The notes under the pieces were generated by a model. The model saw only the letters and a program-made list of their open reading frames with translations. It was not told the DNA's origin and did no database searches. Source: Fen-1273 sp963837815 (GTDB taxonomy: Bacteria > Bacteroidota > Ignavibacteria > UBA10030 > UBA6906). Taken from it: a DNA stretch of 64,000 nt. The stretch covers positions 1,054,001-1,118,000 of the forward strand of contig CAWIOS010000013.1 of the NCBI GenBank assembly GCA_963837815.1. The letters are read 5' to 3'. Below, piece after piece: positions 1-7,865 of this stretch (the stretch's first letter is position 1; every line of letters begins with the position of its first letter). The position numbers were made by a program, and so were the translations under genes.

Positions 1-488
1 CCGTCGACGCACTCGTGCGCGCCCTCGGCGCAGGAAAGAAGGTCCTCCTCTGCGGGAACGGCGGGAGCGCAGCGGACTCCCAGCACCTTGCGACGGAATT
101 CGTCATCAGGATGAATCCCGCGATAAAGCGGCCCGCCCTCCCCGCAATCGCGCTCACGACCGACAGTTCCATGCTGACGGCGGGCGCGAACGACATCGGG
201 TACGACAACGTGTTCGCCAGGGCCGTGGAGGCGCTCGGATCGAAGGGGGATATCCTCATCGGCATCAGCACCAGCGGAAAATCCGAGAGCGTTCTCCGCG
301 CCGCGACCGCCGCGAAGGAACGAGGGATGACGACGATCGGGCTCCTGGGGGGGGACGGGGGTGCGTTGAAAGCTCTCGTGGACATCGCTATTATCGTTCC
401 CTCGGCGGACACGCAGCGGATCCAGGAGGGGCACATCACGATCGGGCACATACTCTGCGGGCTTGCAGAGCGCGAACTGTTCGCTTGA
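1..488 (+). CDS. gmhA: Phosphoheptose isomerase, N-terminus outside window
   Basis: SIS-domain isomerase that converts sedoheptulose 7-phosphate to D-glycero-D-manno-heptose 7-phosphate, the first step of ADP-heptose synthesis for LPS inner core. The reading frame is open from base 3, so roughly the first 30 of about 190 residues are missing. Visible are the phosphate-binding stretch CGNGGSAADSQH, a Glu in LATEF at the position of the family's catalytic Glu, a second serine-rich loop (STSGKS), and the C-terminal QEGHITIGHILC segment carrying the catalytic His. The stop codon overlaps the TTG start of the following sugar transferase, so the two are co-translated. The context fits cell-surface glycan synthesis. 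A paralogous DiaA-type SIS protein is the main alternative, but the C-terminal motif favours GmhA. Confidence 0.88.
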   Translation, partial: VDALVRALGAGKKVLLCGNGGSAADSQHLATEFVIRMNPAIKRPALPAIALTTDSSMLTAGANDIGYDNVFARAVEALGSKGDILIGISTSGKSESVLRAATAAKERGMTTIGLLGGDGGALKALVDIAIIVPSADTQRIQEGHITIGHILCGLAERELFA

Positions 489-1945
489 CGGCCGGTGGCG
501 CGGTGGCAAGAAAACCTCAGGAGACTTCGGGTACCCGGCAGGGGGATCTCGTCATCCCTCTCATACGGGTGGCGATCGACGCCGTCGCGATCGAAGGATC
601 GTTCCTCCTTTCGTACTGGATCCGGTTCCGGACTCCGCTGTTTGAGCATCTCGGGTTCGACGCCGTCGCCCCCCCCCCTATCGAAGGGTACATCGCGGGC
701 TCGGGGGTGATGATGGTTGTCTGGCTCCTGCTTTTCCGGGCCAGCAGGGTATACCGCCCGCGCCGGCGCGTGAGCCTCTCGGACGAGCTTATCTCCATCG
801 CCCGGTGGGGGACCGGCGGAATGCTCATACTGATGAGCGCCGCGTTCCTCTACAGGGGATATTCGTATTCCCGCACCGTCTTCGCCCTCATATGGGTCAC
901 CTCGATCATCCTGATACTCCTGGGGCGCGCGCTCGTCGCGTCACTCGAGCGGAAGATGCACAGGCGGGGGAAATTCCTCAGGACCGCGGTGATCATCGGC
1001 AACGACGCCCTCGCCAATGACGTCTTCGTGCGGCTGCACCGCCACCCGTCGTTCGGCTTCGATGTTGCGGGGTACTTCGCCGACGCCCCCGCAGGTGCCG
1101 GGCTCAGGCTCTCCGGCGTCGAGTATCTCGGCCCGATCACGAACGCGGCGCAGGTCATCGGCGACCGGGGAGTGAGCGTCGTCTTCATCGCGCTCCGCGC
1201 CGGGGAGCAGCAGAGGCTGTTCGACCTTGTCTCGGACAGCGAAGGGCTCGACGTCCAGTTCATGATGATCCCGGATGTTCTCGAGGTCCTGACAAGCCAG
1301 GTCCGCCTGACAGAGTACGAGGGGCTCCCCTTTCTCACGCTCAAGGGGAACCCTCTCACGGGCTGGGGGCGCGTCGCCAAGCGGATGATGGACCTCATCG
1401 TATCGGCGCTTCTCCTCCTGCTCCTCTCCCCCTTCCTTTTTGTCATCGCGGTCCTCGTCCGCCTCAGCTCGCCCGGGTCCGTTCTGTACAGACAGGAGCG
1501 GGTGGGGATCGACGGCACGCCGTTTTTCATGCTCAAGTTCCGCTCGATGCGCACGGACGCCGAGGCGGTCACGGGCCCGGTCTGGGCGAAGAAGGACGAC
1601 CCGCGCAGGACCGCGGTCGGCACGTTCCTCCGGAAGACGAGCCTGGACGAGCTTCCCCAGCTCCTGAACGTGCTGAAGGGGGAGATGAGCCTTGTCGGGC
1701 CCCGGCCCGAGCGGCCGTACTTCGTGGAACGATTCAGGGAGAAGGTCCCGAAATACCTCGACCGTCACCGGGTGAAAACCGGGATGACGGGGTGGGCGCA
1801 GGTGAACGGACTGAGGGGGGATACCTCGATCGAGGAGCGGATCAAGTTCGACCTGTACTACATCGAGAACTGGTCGTTCGCGCTCGACGTCAAGATACTG
1901 CTGCGGACGATCCGCGCGGCTCTGTCATTTGCAGAGGTACACTGA
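485..1945 (+). CDS. Polyprenyl-phosphate hexose-1-phosphate transferase (WbaP/WcaJ type)
   Basis: Integral inner-membrane initiating transferase, expected to move a hexose 1-phosphate from a nucleotide sugar onto undecaprenyl phosphate to start exopolysaccharide or O-antigen synthesis. The 486-residue protein has an N-terminal block of about four hydrophobic segments (residues about 25-150), a central nucleotide-binding-like region (about 165-270) and a C-terminal bacterial sugar transferase domain (about 298-486). That domain shows the KRMMDLIVS membrane re-entrant start, KFRSMRTDAE, and the DELPQLLNVLKGEMSLVGPRP block typical of PF02397. The TTG start overlaps the gmhA stop as TTGA; a GTG six codons downstream is an alternative. 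Sugar specificity cannot be read from sequence. Confidence 0.9.
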   Translation: MTAGGAVARKPQETSGTRQGDLVIPLIRVAIDAVAIEGSFLLSYWIRFRTPLFEHLGFDAVAPPPIEGYIAGSGVMMVVWLLLFRASRVYRPRRRVSLSDELISIARWGTGGMLILMSAAFLYRGYSYSRTVFALIWVTSIILILLGRALVASLERKMHRRGKFLRTAVIIGNDALANDVFVRLHRHPSFGFDVAGYFADAPAGAGLRLSGVEYLGPITNAAQVIGDRGVSVVFIALRAGEQQRLFDLVSDSEGLDVQFMMIPDVLEVLTSQVRLTEYEGLPFLTLKGNPLTGWGRVAKRMMDLIVSALLLLLLSPFLFVIAVLVRLSSPGSVLYRQERVGIDGTPFFMLKFRSMRTDAEAVTGPVWAKKDDPRRTAVGTFLRKTSLDELPQLLNVLKGEMSLVGPRPERPYFVERFREKVPKYLDRHRVKTGMTGWAQVNGLRGDTSIEERIKFDLYYIENWSFALDVKILLRTIRAALSFAEVH

Positions 1946-1947
1946 CG

Positions 1948-2262
1948 ATGATCCCGCTTGTCGTGTTCTACATGCACATCGTCGCCATCGCGGCGGTTTA
2001 CACGAGGCGCTGGCAGGAGGAAGGAATCGCGGGGGGAATGCTTGCGGTGTTCTTCATGGCGCTGATTTTCTTCGTCGGCTGGAGCATGGCCTCGTTCGTG
2101 ATGAAGCTCCTCATGGCCGCGGGAGACCCGGGGGCGCTCCTGAACCGCGACTCCGCATCCCTGCTCCTGCTGACGTCCGCGGAGGCCGTGTTCTATTATT
2201 TCTACCTCCGCGGAGAGGAGAGGCCGTCCCGCGGATCAGACGCGGGACGGCACACCGTGTAG
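1948..2262 (+). CDS. Small hydrophobic membrane protein, unknown function
   Basis: 104 residues beginning two bases after the sugar transferase stop, so probably in the same operon. Three hydrophobic segments are visible (about residues 2-18, 26-52 and 72-90), with a charged C-terminal tail. No enzymatic motif is recognisable. Tight coupling to the transferase suggests an accessory membrane role in surface-glycan assembly, but that is inference. It ends two bases before the stop codon of the convergent SPOR gene, which leaves no room for a terminator between them. Confidence 0.6.
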   Translation: MIPLVVFYMHIVAIAAVYTRRWQEEGIAGGMLAVFFMALIFFVGWSMASFVMKLLMAAGDPGALLNRDSASLLLLTSAEAVFYYFYLRGEERPSRGSDAGRHTV

Positions 2263-2264
2263 TG

Positions 2265-2996
2265 CTACTTCGCCGCGACCCTGGCAACCCAGATCTGACC
2301 TTCCATCGACTTTGCAAGCTGGTCTGCGGCGTCCTTCGCTTCCTTCGAGCTGCCGTACCGGCCGACACGGACCCGGTACCAGTTTTCCCCCGCGATGACC
2401 GCATCTTCGACGAAAGCGCTCATCCCCGCCGCGCTCAGCCTCGATGCTTCCTTGTCCGCCATGTCCTTGCTCGTCCACGAAGAGACCTGGACGGTGAAGT
2501 TGCCGCTCCCCGAGGGGGGCGGCGTAAATGTCTGCGCGGACGCGGCCTCCCTCTTGTGCGTTGCGCGCGAGGGAGCCGGCGCGGGGGTCGACGTTGAGGG
2601 GATCGGCGTCGACGGCGCCGTTGCCGACGGCTCAAGGCTCGGTTCGGGCGTGGGGGCCGGCGTGGCGTCGCTTGCCGCCGGCGCTGCGCCCTGGTCCGTC
2701 GCGTTTGCGGCCGTCGCGGCAGCCTCGGGAGCGGGAAGCTGGTCGGTGAACGCCTCCGTGGAGATCTTCGGCGTCCTCTTTCCCCACAGGTGAATGACTT
2801 TGAAATAATTCAGCACGAACACTCCACCGACCACGACAACGAGAAGGAGGATGGCCGTGAGGAGCGTCGAACTCTTTCCTCCTCCTCCGCTCACACCAAC
2901 TTCACGGAGGGTCGGCGGGGGTGCCACAGACTGGTCGGAATCGAGGGGATTGGATTCTTCTTCGAACCCGTCATCCCTGAGATTCAATTTCGGCAT
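2265..2996 (-). CDS. Membrane-anchored SPOR-domain protein
   Basis: 243-residue bitopic protein: cytosolic N-terminus (1-41), one hydrophobic transmembrane segment (about 43-65), a long Pro/Ala/Thr/Ser-rich periplasmic linker (about 85-160) and a C-terminal SPOR domain (about 166-240, NFTVQVSSW ... WYRVRVGRYGS). SPOR domains bind denuded peptidoglycan glycans at the division septum, so a role in cell division or septal wall processing is expected. It is transcribed alone from a good promoter about 170 bases upstream, separate from the long operon that ends just upstream. It is not a clear orthologue of FtsN or DedD, so no symbol is assigned. Confidence 0.8.
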   Translation of the reverse strand: MPKLNLRDDGFEEESNPLDSDQSVAPPPTLREVGVSGGGGKSSTLLTAILLLVVVVGGVFVLNYFKVIHLWGKRTPKISTEAFTDQLPAPEAAATAANATDQGAAPAASDATPAPTPEPSLEPSATAPSTPIPSTSTPAPAPSRATHKREAASAQTFTPPPSGSGNFTVQVSSWTSKDMADKEASRLSAAGMSAFVEDAVIAGENWYRVRVGRYGSSKEAKDAADQLAKSMEGQIWVARVAAK

Positions 2997-3170
2997 GATT
3001 GCTTCCTCCTGTAGTTGTGATCACGACAATGTGCCGGGCACCCGTACAGTAGCAAACCGGGCCCATTCCGCCTGTGTCCCGGGACAAACAGGACCCGCAG
3101 GCGCATGTACGCTGCGTAGTCGAAGAACTCTTCGTTAAAGTAAACTCTCAAGTACTTCCCCTAGTGGCTT

Positions 3171-3199
3171 AATTTAGGGGGAAAACCCATTGAAGTCAA
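3171..3199 (-). promoter_or_regulatory. Sigma-70-like promoter for the SPOR gene
   Basis: On the minus strand, TTGACT, 17 bases, then TAAATT. Predicted transcription start near 3164 gives a leader of about 168 nt, unusually long here. The leader contains a small hairpin at about 3121-3134 (CGAAG/CTTCG arms). The rest of the 261-base gap before the upstream operon end holds only a weak stem near 3220-3240 without an adjacent T-run. Confidence 0.65.
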
Positions 3200-3257
3200 G
3201 CTGATTCTTCAAAAACGTGCGCATGCGGAGGGAAAAAGCCTCCCCGCCGCGCGCGAT

Positions 3258-3803
3258 TCACCTCAGCGTGCCTCCCCCGTCCGCCGGGCGGCCTGTGGTG
3301 TCCGCGCCATGAGACACCGTGTCCTTCCGGGGGACTGACGTATCGGGCTGTGCCAGCACGGAGTCCGCGCCCGGGAAAACGGCTCTCACGGGATGCGCCG
3401 GAAGCGAGTCCGTTGCCGCGCCGGGGGCCCGGGGGGTGCGCGCTTCGGCGCGCGGCGTCTCCCTGGGGTGAGCCGCCGGACGCGGCGGTTCCGTGCGCAT
3501 GCTGTCCGGACGGACGCTGGCCGAAAGCGTATCCGCAGGAAGGGAACGACTCGTCCCGCCGGGGAAAAGGTTCGAGTGGACGAGGACCGCGTAGAGCGCG
3601 AACCCGAGAACGGCGAGCGTCACGACCGCGACGACAAGAACCGGCCCGATGGAAATCGGGCGGAGGCGCCGGCGGCGCCTTCGTCCGCCGTGAAGCCTCT
3701 GGTGCAGGGCCGACTCAAAGTACCACGGAGCGCCCTGCCGCTTCATGCGGTGCAGCTCCTCCTTGAGGCGCTCGTATTCACTGCCGTTCGACGATTTCCC
3801 CAT
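3258..3803 (-). CDS. Single-pass membrane protein next to ECF sigma; possible anti-sigma
   Basis: 181 residues: a charged cytosolic N-terminus (1-52) with a helical-looking stretch (SEYERLKEELHRMKRQ), an Arg-rich positive-inside patch (about 41-48), one transmembrane segment (about 54-75), and a low-complexity Pro/Arg/Ala-rich periplasmic tail (about 80-181). It starts six bases after the ECF sigma stop codon and is the last gene of the operon. Cytosolic head, one membrane span and periplasmic tail, directly downstream of an ECF sigma gene, is the layout of a membrane anti-sigma factor. It lacks the HxxxCxxC zinc motif found in the window's other sigma/anti-sigma pair. No family is recognised; the anti-sigma role is inference from position and topology. 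Confidence 0.6.
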   Translation of the reverse strand: MGKSSNGSEYERLKEELHRMKRQGAPWYFESALHQRLHGGRRRRRRLRPISIGPVLVVAVVTLAVLGFALYAVLVHSNLFPGGTSRSLPADTLSASVRPDSMRTEPPRPAAHPRETPRAEARTPRAPGAATDSLPAHPVRAVFPGADSVLAQPDTSVPRKDTVSHGADTTGRPADGGGTLR

Positions 3804-3809
3804 CGGCGT

Positions 3810-4382
3810 TCAGTCCGTTATCAGGTCGCGCAGGCTGTCACGAAGCACAGCGCGTGCCCTGTTGATCCGCGATTTCACGGTCCCCATTGCGCTCCCGGTG
3901 ATCGCAACGATCTCTTCGTACGAAAGCTGCTGTATGTCGCGCAGGACGATCACCTCCCGGTACCTGACGGGAAGAGACTTGAGCGCTTCCTGGATCCTCT
4001 CTTCCCGGAGCATGCTTTCCGCGGCGCCGTCAGGTCCCGCACCGTCATCAGGCAGATCGTATTCCGGCCCGTCGGCGCGCGGACTGCCGAGGCGGACAAA
4101 CCGCCACAGGGAGAGCCTCCGGAGACGCGTCTTCGCAAGGTTCGACGCAATCGTGTAGATCCAGGTCGAAAACCTTGACGGCGGGGTGTACGAGTCCCGC
4201 TTGCGCCATACCCGGACGAACGTCTCCTGGACGACGTCCTCCGCGTCATCCCTGTCGCCCAGGAACCTCTGCGCAAAGTTCGTGAGATCGTCCTTGTAGC
4301 GCTGGACCAGGAGTCCGTACGCCGGCTCGTCCCCCTGCTTGAACAGGGACATCAGGTTCTCATCCGACGGTTCAGTGGTCAG
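3810..4382 (-). CDS. ECF-type RNA polymerase sigma factor (CTG start)
   Basis: RpoE-like extracytoplasmic-function sigma factor, about 190 residues. Region 2 (about 18-85) shows LVQRYKDDLTNFAQRFLGD, the DAEDVVQETFVRVW helix and FSTWIYTIASN; region 4 (about 125-185) has LPVRYREVIVLRD and the helix-turn-helix YEEIVAITGSAMGTVKSRINRAR. No ATG or GTG precedes region 2.1 sensibly. A CTG codon stands six bases after a perfect AAGGAG ribosome-binding site at 4389-4394, giving the N-terminus MTTEPSDENLMSLF. The next ATG (4352) has no ribosome-binding site and would trim the first helix. It sits 26 bases after holA and six bases before a membrane protein that may regulate it. Confidence 0.88.
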   Translation of the reverse strand: MTTEPSDENLMSLFKQGDEPAYGLLVQRYKDDLTNFAQRFLGDRDDAEDVVQETFVRVWRKRDSYTPPSRFSTWIYTIASNLAKTRLRRLSLWRFVRLGSPRADGPEYDLPDDGAGPDGAAESMLREERIQEALKSLPVRYREVIVLRDIQQLSYEEIVAITGSAMGTVKSRINRARAVLRDSLRDLITD

Positions 4383-4408
4383 GGCGGTCTCCTTCTGGAG
4401 GGCATCTC

Positions 4409-5449
4409 TTATACTCCCCGGGAAGCGACGAAGTTCCCCTCTTCCGCGCCGCAGAGCCGAAGTATGAGCTCCTCCATCACACGGCGCGGATCCTCGGACC
4501 CCGACTTCGACCGTTCGTCCGCCTCCGCCAGCAGAAGGAGCGCCCGCTCGCACGCAGCCGGCGACTGGTGGGCGAGCGCCTCCTGGTACTCCTGGATGAA
4601 GTACGGGTTGACCTTTGCCTGCGCGGCGAGTTCTTTCGCCGCGACACTCCGCCGCCGGAGATCGTGAAGTTTCCAGAGGGTCAGGAAATAGTTCGTCATC
4701 GTGGCGATGACGAGCGGCAGTGCGCCCCCCGCCTCGAGAATCTCCCCGAGTATCGTCATCGCACGCGACGTGTCCCTCCGGCCGACAACTTTCTGGAGTT
4801 CAAACGGCGTGTACTCCTTCGACATGCCGACGAGCGCGGCGACGTCGGCGGCGGTGATCTCCTCACGCACGCCCGCATACACCTCAAGCTTGTCGAGCTC
4901 GCTCCTGATTTCACGGAGCGACGTCCCCGCATACGCGGTGAGGAGTTTTGCCGCCTCGGGCTCGATGCGCCGGCCGTCTTTGCGGACCTGGGCGGCGATC
5001 CAGACCGGCAGCTGATTCTCGTACAGCCGTCTGCATTCGAGCGCCCCTCCCGTCTTCCGGATCGTCGTGAACGGCTTCTTCCTCATGTCGGGCTTCACGG
5101 CGACGAGGATGAGGCAGGCGGAGGGGGACGGCTCCGCCACATACGCAGACAGGATGTCGAGGTCGTGCCCCGAGAGCCTGTCCACGTCGCGGACGACGAC
5201 CACGCGGCGCCCGCCGGCCATCGGAAACGACGAGGCGCGCGCGACGATCTCCCTGCCGTCAACCTCCTCGCCGGAGAGCACGTCGAGGTTGAACGTCCGG
5301 TCCCCCCCGGCAAGCGCGGCCCGGAGTATGGCGTCGAGCGCCTCGGCCGCGAGAAAGTCCTCCTCTCCGTACAGGAGGTAGACGGGCGCCACATCGCCCC
5401 GTCCGAGCGACGCAATCAGATCCTGCGATGCCGCGCCTTCCTTTGCCAC
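4409..5449 (-). CDS. holA: DNA polymerase III delta subunit
   Basis: Clamp-loader delta subunit, which opens the beta sliding clamp in the replicative polymerase holoenzyme. At 346 residues it is the normal family length. It begins with the family-typical VYLLYGEEDFLAAEALDAI segment, continues through a degenerate AAA+ region (RRVVVVRDVDRLSG, ACLILVAVKPDMRKK), and ends in the alpha-helical domain III (about 215-335). HolA is divergent but the pattern (LYGEE(D/E), SLREIRSELDKLEVYAG, FELQKVVGRRD) is recognisable. It lies six bases after the peptidyl-prolyl isomerase gene and shares its operon. Confidence 0.85.
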   Translation of the reverse strand: MAKEGAASQDLIASLGRGDVAPVYLLYGEEDFLAAEALDAILRAALAGGDRTFNLDVLSGEEVDGREIVARASSFPMAGGRRVVVVRDVDRLSGHDLDILSAYVAEPSPSACLILVAVKPDMRKKPFTTIRKTGGALECRRLYENQLPVWIAAQVRKDGRRIEPEAAKLLTAYAGTSLREIRSELDKLEVYAGVREEITAADVAALVGMSKEYTPFELQKVVGRRDTSRAMTILGEILEAGGALPLVIATMTNYFLTLWKLHDLRRRSVAAKELAAQAKVNPYFIQEYQEALAHQSPAACERALLLLAEADERSKSGSEDPRRVMEELILRLCGAEEGNFVASRGV

Positions 5450-5455
5450 GGGAGT

Positions 5456-6112
5456 TCAGTCCTTCGCTGGAGCGGCACCGGGATGCACGATCCGGACCTC
5501 CTTCATCACGACGGGGGTCACGGGCTTCGAGGCGTCCGGGCCCATTCCCCCCTTCAGGGGGACACGCCCGATTGCGTCGACGACGTCCATCCCCTTCGTC
5601 ACCTTGCCGAATATCGTATAATTCTTCGGAAGCGTCCTGTTGTCGTCGAGCATGATGAAGAACTGGCTCGTATTCGTGTTCGGGCCGCGGTTTGCCATCG
5701 CGAGGACCCCCTTCATGTATCCCGTTCTATAGGAGTCGGTGGCGGGATTCAGCTCATCGGCGAATTCCGCCCCCCAGATGCTCTTCCCCCCGCTTCCGGT
5801 TCCTGTCGGGTCGCCCCCCTGAATGACGAACCCCGGGACGACACGGTGGAAAATCACGCCGTTGAAGTAGTTCTGGCCGGCAAGACCGACAAAGTTCTCC
5901 ACCGTCTTCGGAGCATCGGCGGGATACAATTCGGCCTCGATCGTTCCCAGCGTCGTCTCAATCACGGCAACCACCTTCTCCTGTTCCATAGGTTTCCCCT
6001 TTTCAGTTTGTGCAGGCGGGGGTGACGTGCAGGCCCATTGCACACCCCCCGCCAGTCCGGCAATGATGATGACGGCGAAAAATCTTCCTGCGGACGCGAT
6101 GCGTTCCGGCAT
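5456..6112 (-). CDS. Exported cyclophilin-type peptidyl-prolyl isomerase
   Basis: Cyclophilin-fold cis-trans prolyl isomerase, 218 residues, with an N-terminal signal segment (about 8-24) followed by Cys in VQWACTS. That is a weak lipobox, so this may be a lipoprotein facing the periplasm. The catalytic domain (about 46-210) contains VENFVGLAGQNYFNGVIFHRVVPGFVIQGGDPTGTG, where FHR carries the catalytic Arg, then SQFFI and the later FGKVTKGMDVVD block. Expected role is folding of envelope proteins. Its neighbour upstream is an outer-membrane barrel 21 bases away and downstream is holA. Confidence 0.9.
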   Translation of the reverse strand: MPERIASAGRFFAVIIIAGLAGGVQWACTSPPPAQTEKGKPMEQEKVVAVIETTLGTIEAELYPADAPKTVENFVGLAGQNYFNGVIFHRVVPGFVIQGGDPTGTGSGGKSIWGAEFADELNPATDSYRTGYMKGVLAMANRGPNTNTSQFFIMLDDNRTLPKNYTIFGKVTKGMDVVDAIGRVPLKGGMGPDASKPVTPVVMKEVRIVHPGAAPAKD

Positions 6113-6133
6113 TGTGATGTCCTCCTTCTGTTG

Positions 6134-6796
6134 TTAGAAGAGATAGCTGGCGCCCAGGCGAGCCCCGGCGCCGAACGAATGCAGCGTGACGGGCAGACCG
6201 CTTGAGCCCACTCCCGGGGTCGCTCCCAGCGCGTCCGTGACGGTTCCGACGAGTTCCCAGCGGGCATTCGCCCCCAGGTACGCGTAGAGGTGGTCGCCGA
6301 ACGCCGTGTTGGCCTCGATCTCGACGACCATCCCCGGGCCCTTTCCCGCGAACGTATCGTTGAGGTAAAGCGTATTCTCCTCCAGGCGTCCGAAATGATA
6401 TCCCCCCCCGGCGCCCAGCCTGACCGAGTAGACGCCGCGGTCAAGGAGCATGTACTGGAGTATGAGCGACGGCATCTGGTACGTGACGTTGAACGTCGCG
6501 GGACCGAACGCTCCCTGCGGCGAGAACGTGGCGAGCGTGTACGCATACTCGAATTTCAGGAGCCACGGGCCCGCCACCGGCAGCGTGCCGGCGCCGAAGA
6601 ATTCGACCGCCGTCTTGAAACGGGGGACGACCTGCGCCGGGGAGACCGTCGCGTTGATGAGCGTCGACACGTCCGCATACGAGGCATACTCCACGCCCAT
6701 CCCCGCGGAGAGCGATGCACGCGGCGCCGGATCCGGCTGCGTCTGCGCGTGGAGCTGCGTCAGAGCGCACAGAGAAACACCAATAAGGAATCTCAC
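6134..6796 (-). CDS. Predicted outer-membrane beta-barrel protein
   Basis: 220 residues with a cleavable signal peptide ending near LHAQTQ and alternating hydrophobic strands throughout, finishing in an aromatic C-terminal residue (GASYLF), the signature recognised by the BAM machinery. No conserved domain is recognised; size suits an eight-stranded barrel. The start overlaps the stop of the flippase-like gene (ATGA). Presence in an operon with lolA suggests envelope biogenesis co-expression. Function unknown. Confidence 0.7.
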   Translation of the reverse strand: MRFLIGVSLCALTQLHAQTQPDPAPRASLSAGMGVEYASYADVSTLINATVSPAQVVPRFKTAVEFFGAGTLPVAGPWLLKFEYAYTLATFSPQGAFGPATFNVTYQMPSLILQYMLLDRGVYSVRLGAGGGYHFGRLEENTLYLNDTFAGKGPGMVVEIEANTAFGDHLYAYLGANARWELVGTVTDALGATPGVGSSGLPVTLHSFGAGARLGASYLF

Positions 6797-7857
6797 GCGG
6801 TCTTCTCCTCCCTTCCTCCTTCAGATCCTCCCACGCCGGGAACCGCCTTCACCCGGTCCCGTATGAAATAATACAATCCGATGAGCGTCACGCCGATGAA
6901 CCCCACGGCATGTGTGACCGTCGCGAATCCCAGCGCGACGGACGGATCCACCGCATAGAGGCGGATCAGCGTCTGCGACGTGAACGCATGGTAGCTGCCG
7001 GTGCTCCCCGGCGTCGGGATCGCCACGCCGATGCTCGATATCGTCAGAAGAACGACCGCCGCGCGCATTCCGAGGTTCCCGAGCCCGAACGCAAAGAGGG
7101 CCACGTACGTCATCAGTATGTAGAGAACCCAGACAAGGACGCCGGAGACGGCGATCACCGCGATACCGGCGGGCTCCTTCAGGAAGAGGAACCCGTCGAG
7201 AAACGCGTGCACCTGCCCGTCCACGCGCAGCCGGACACCCGGCGGGAGCACCCACCGGAGGGGCCGGAGAAGGAACCGGTCCGTCCAGTCCCTGCGCACC
7301 ATCATGGCGACAAGAAAGACAAGCCCCGCACCCGTGACGGCGGTGATGATGAGGCCGGCCCTCTGGAGCCAGGGAAACGACTCGAGGAGCGGCCCGTCGT
7401 ACACAAGCGGAAGAAGCGCGACAAGGATGAGGAAGGAGAACGTATCGATGATCCGCTCAACGACGATCGTCCCCAGCGCTGAGCTTACCGGGACCTTTTC
7501 CGTCCTGCTTATCGCGTAGGGACGGGCGATCTCGCCGGCGCGGGGAAGGACGTTGTTGAACATGTAGCCGATCATGACCCCGGCGAACAGGTTCCTGAAC
7601 CCGATGCCGCGCCGGATCGGCGAGAGGAGGTATCCCCAGCGCCACGACCGCACGACGTGGCTCGCCATGAGGCAGGCGAAATACGCCAGGATCCACAGAT
7701 AATTCGCCCCCTGCATCAGGGCGATGAGCCTGCCGACGTCCGTGCCGCGGAAGGCGATCCAGAGAAAGAGCACCGTCAATGCCGCGCTCAGCGCGTACTG
7801 AACGAGCCGCCGGCCGCGCGGAAGCGCGGGCCCGGGGAGCGGAGACTCCTGAAGCAA
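6793..7857 (-). CDS. LPG-synthase-TM/flippase-like membrane protein
   Basis: Polytopic protein of the lysylphosphatidylglycerol synthase transmembrane family (PF03706; YbhN/AglD-like), about 354 residues with roughly eight hydrophobic segments. Visible signatures are ASHVVRSWRWGYLL, FNNVLPRAGEIARPY (the NxxLPxRAGE-type motif of the family) and PTPGSTGSYHAF near the C-terminus. Members are implicated in lipid or polyprenyl-lipid handling; substrate is unknown. No ATG lies between the lolA stop and the first membrane segment; the best start is TTG at 7857, four bases after an AGGAGG ribosome-binding site that overlaps the lolA stop. Confidence 0.85.
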   Translation of the reverse strand: MLQESPLPGPALPRGRRLVQYALSAALTVLFLWIAFRGTDVGRLIALMQGANYLWILAYFACLMASHVVRSWRWGYLLSPIRRGIGFRNLFAGVMIGYMFNNVLPRAGEIARPYAISRTEKVPVSSALGTIVVERIIDTFSFLILVALLPLVYDGPLLESFPWLQRAGLIITAVTGAGLVFLVAMMVRRDWTDRFLLRPLRWVLPPGVRLRVDGQVHAFLDGFLFLKEPAGIAVIAVSGVLVWVLYILMTYVALFAFGLGNLGMRAAVVLLTISSIGVAIPTPGSTGSYHAFTSQTLIRLYAVDPSVALGFATVTHAVGFIGVTLIGLYYFIRDRVKAVPGVGGSEGGREEKTA

Positions 7858-7865
7858 CAGCCCTC

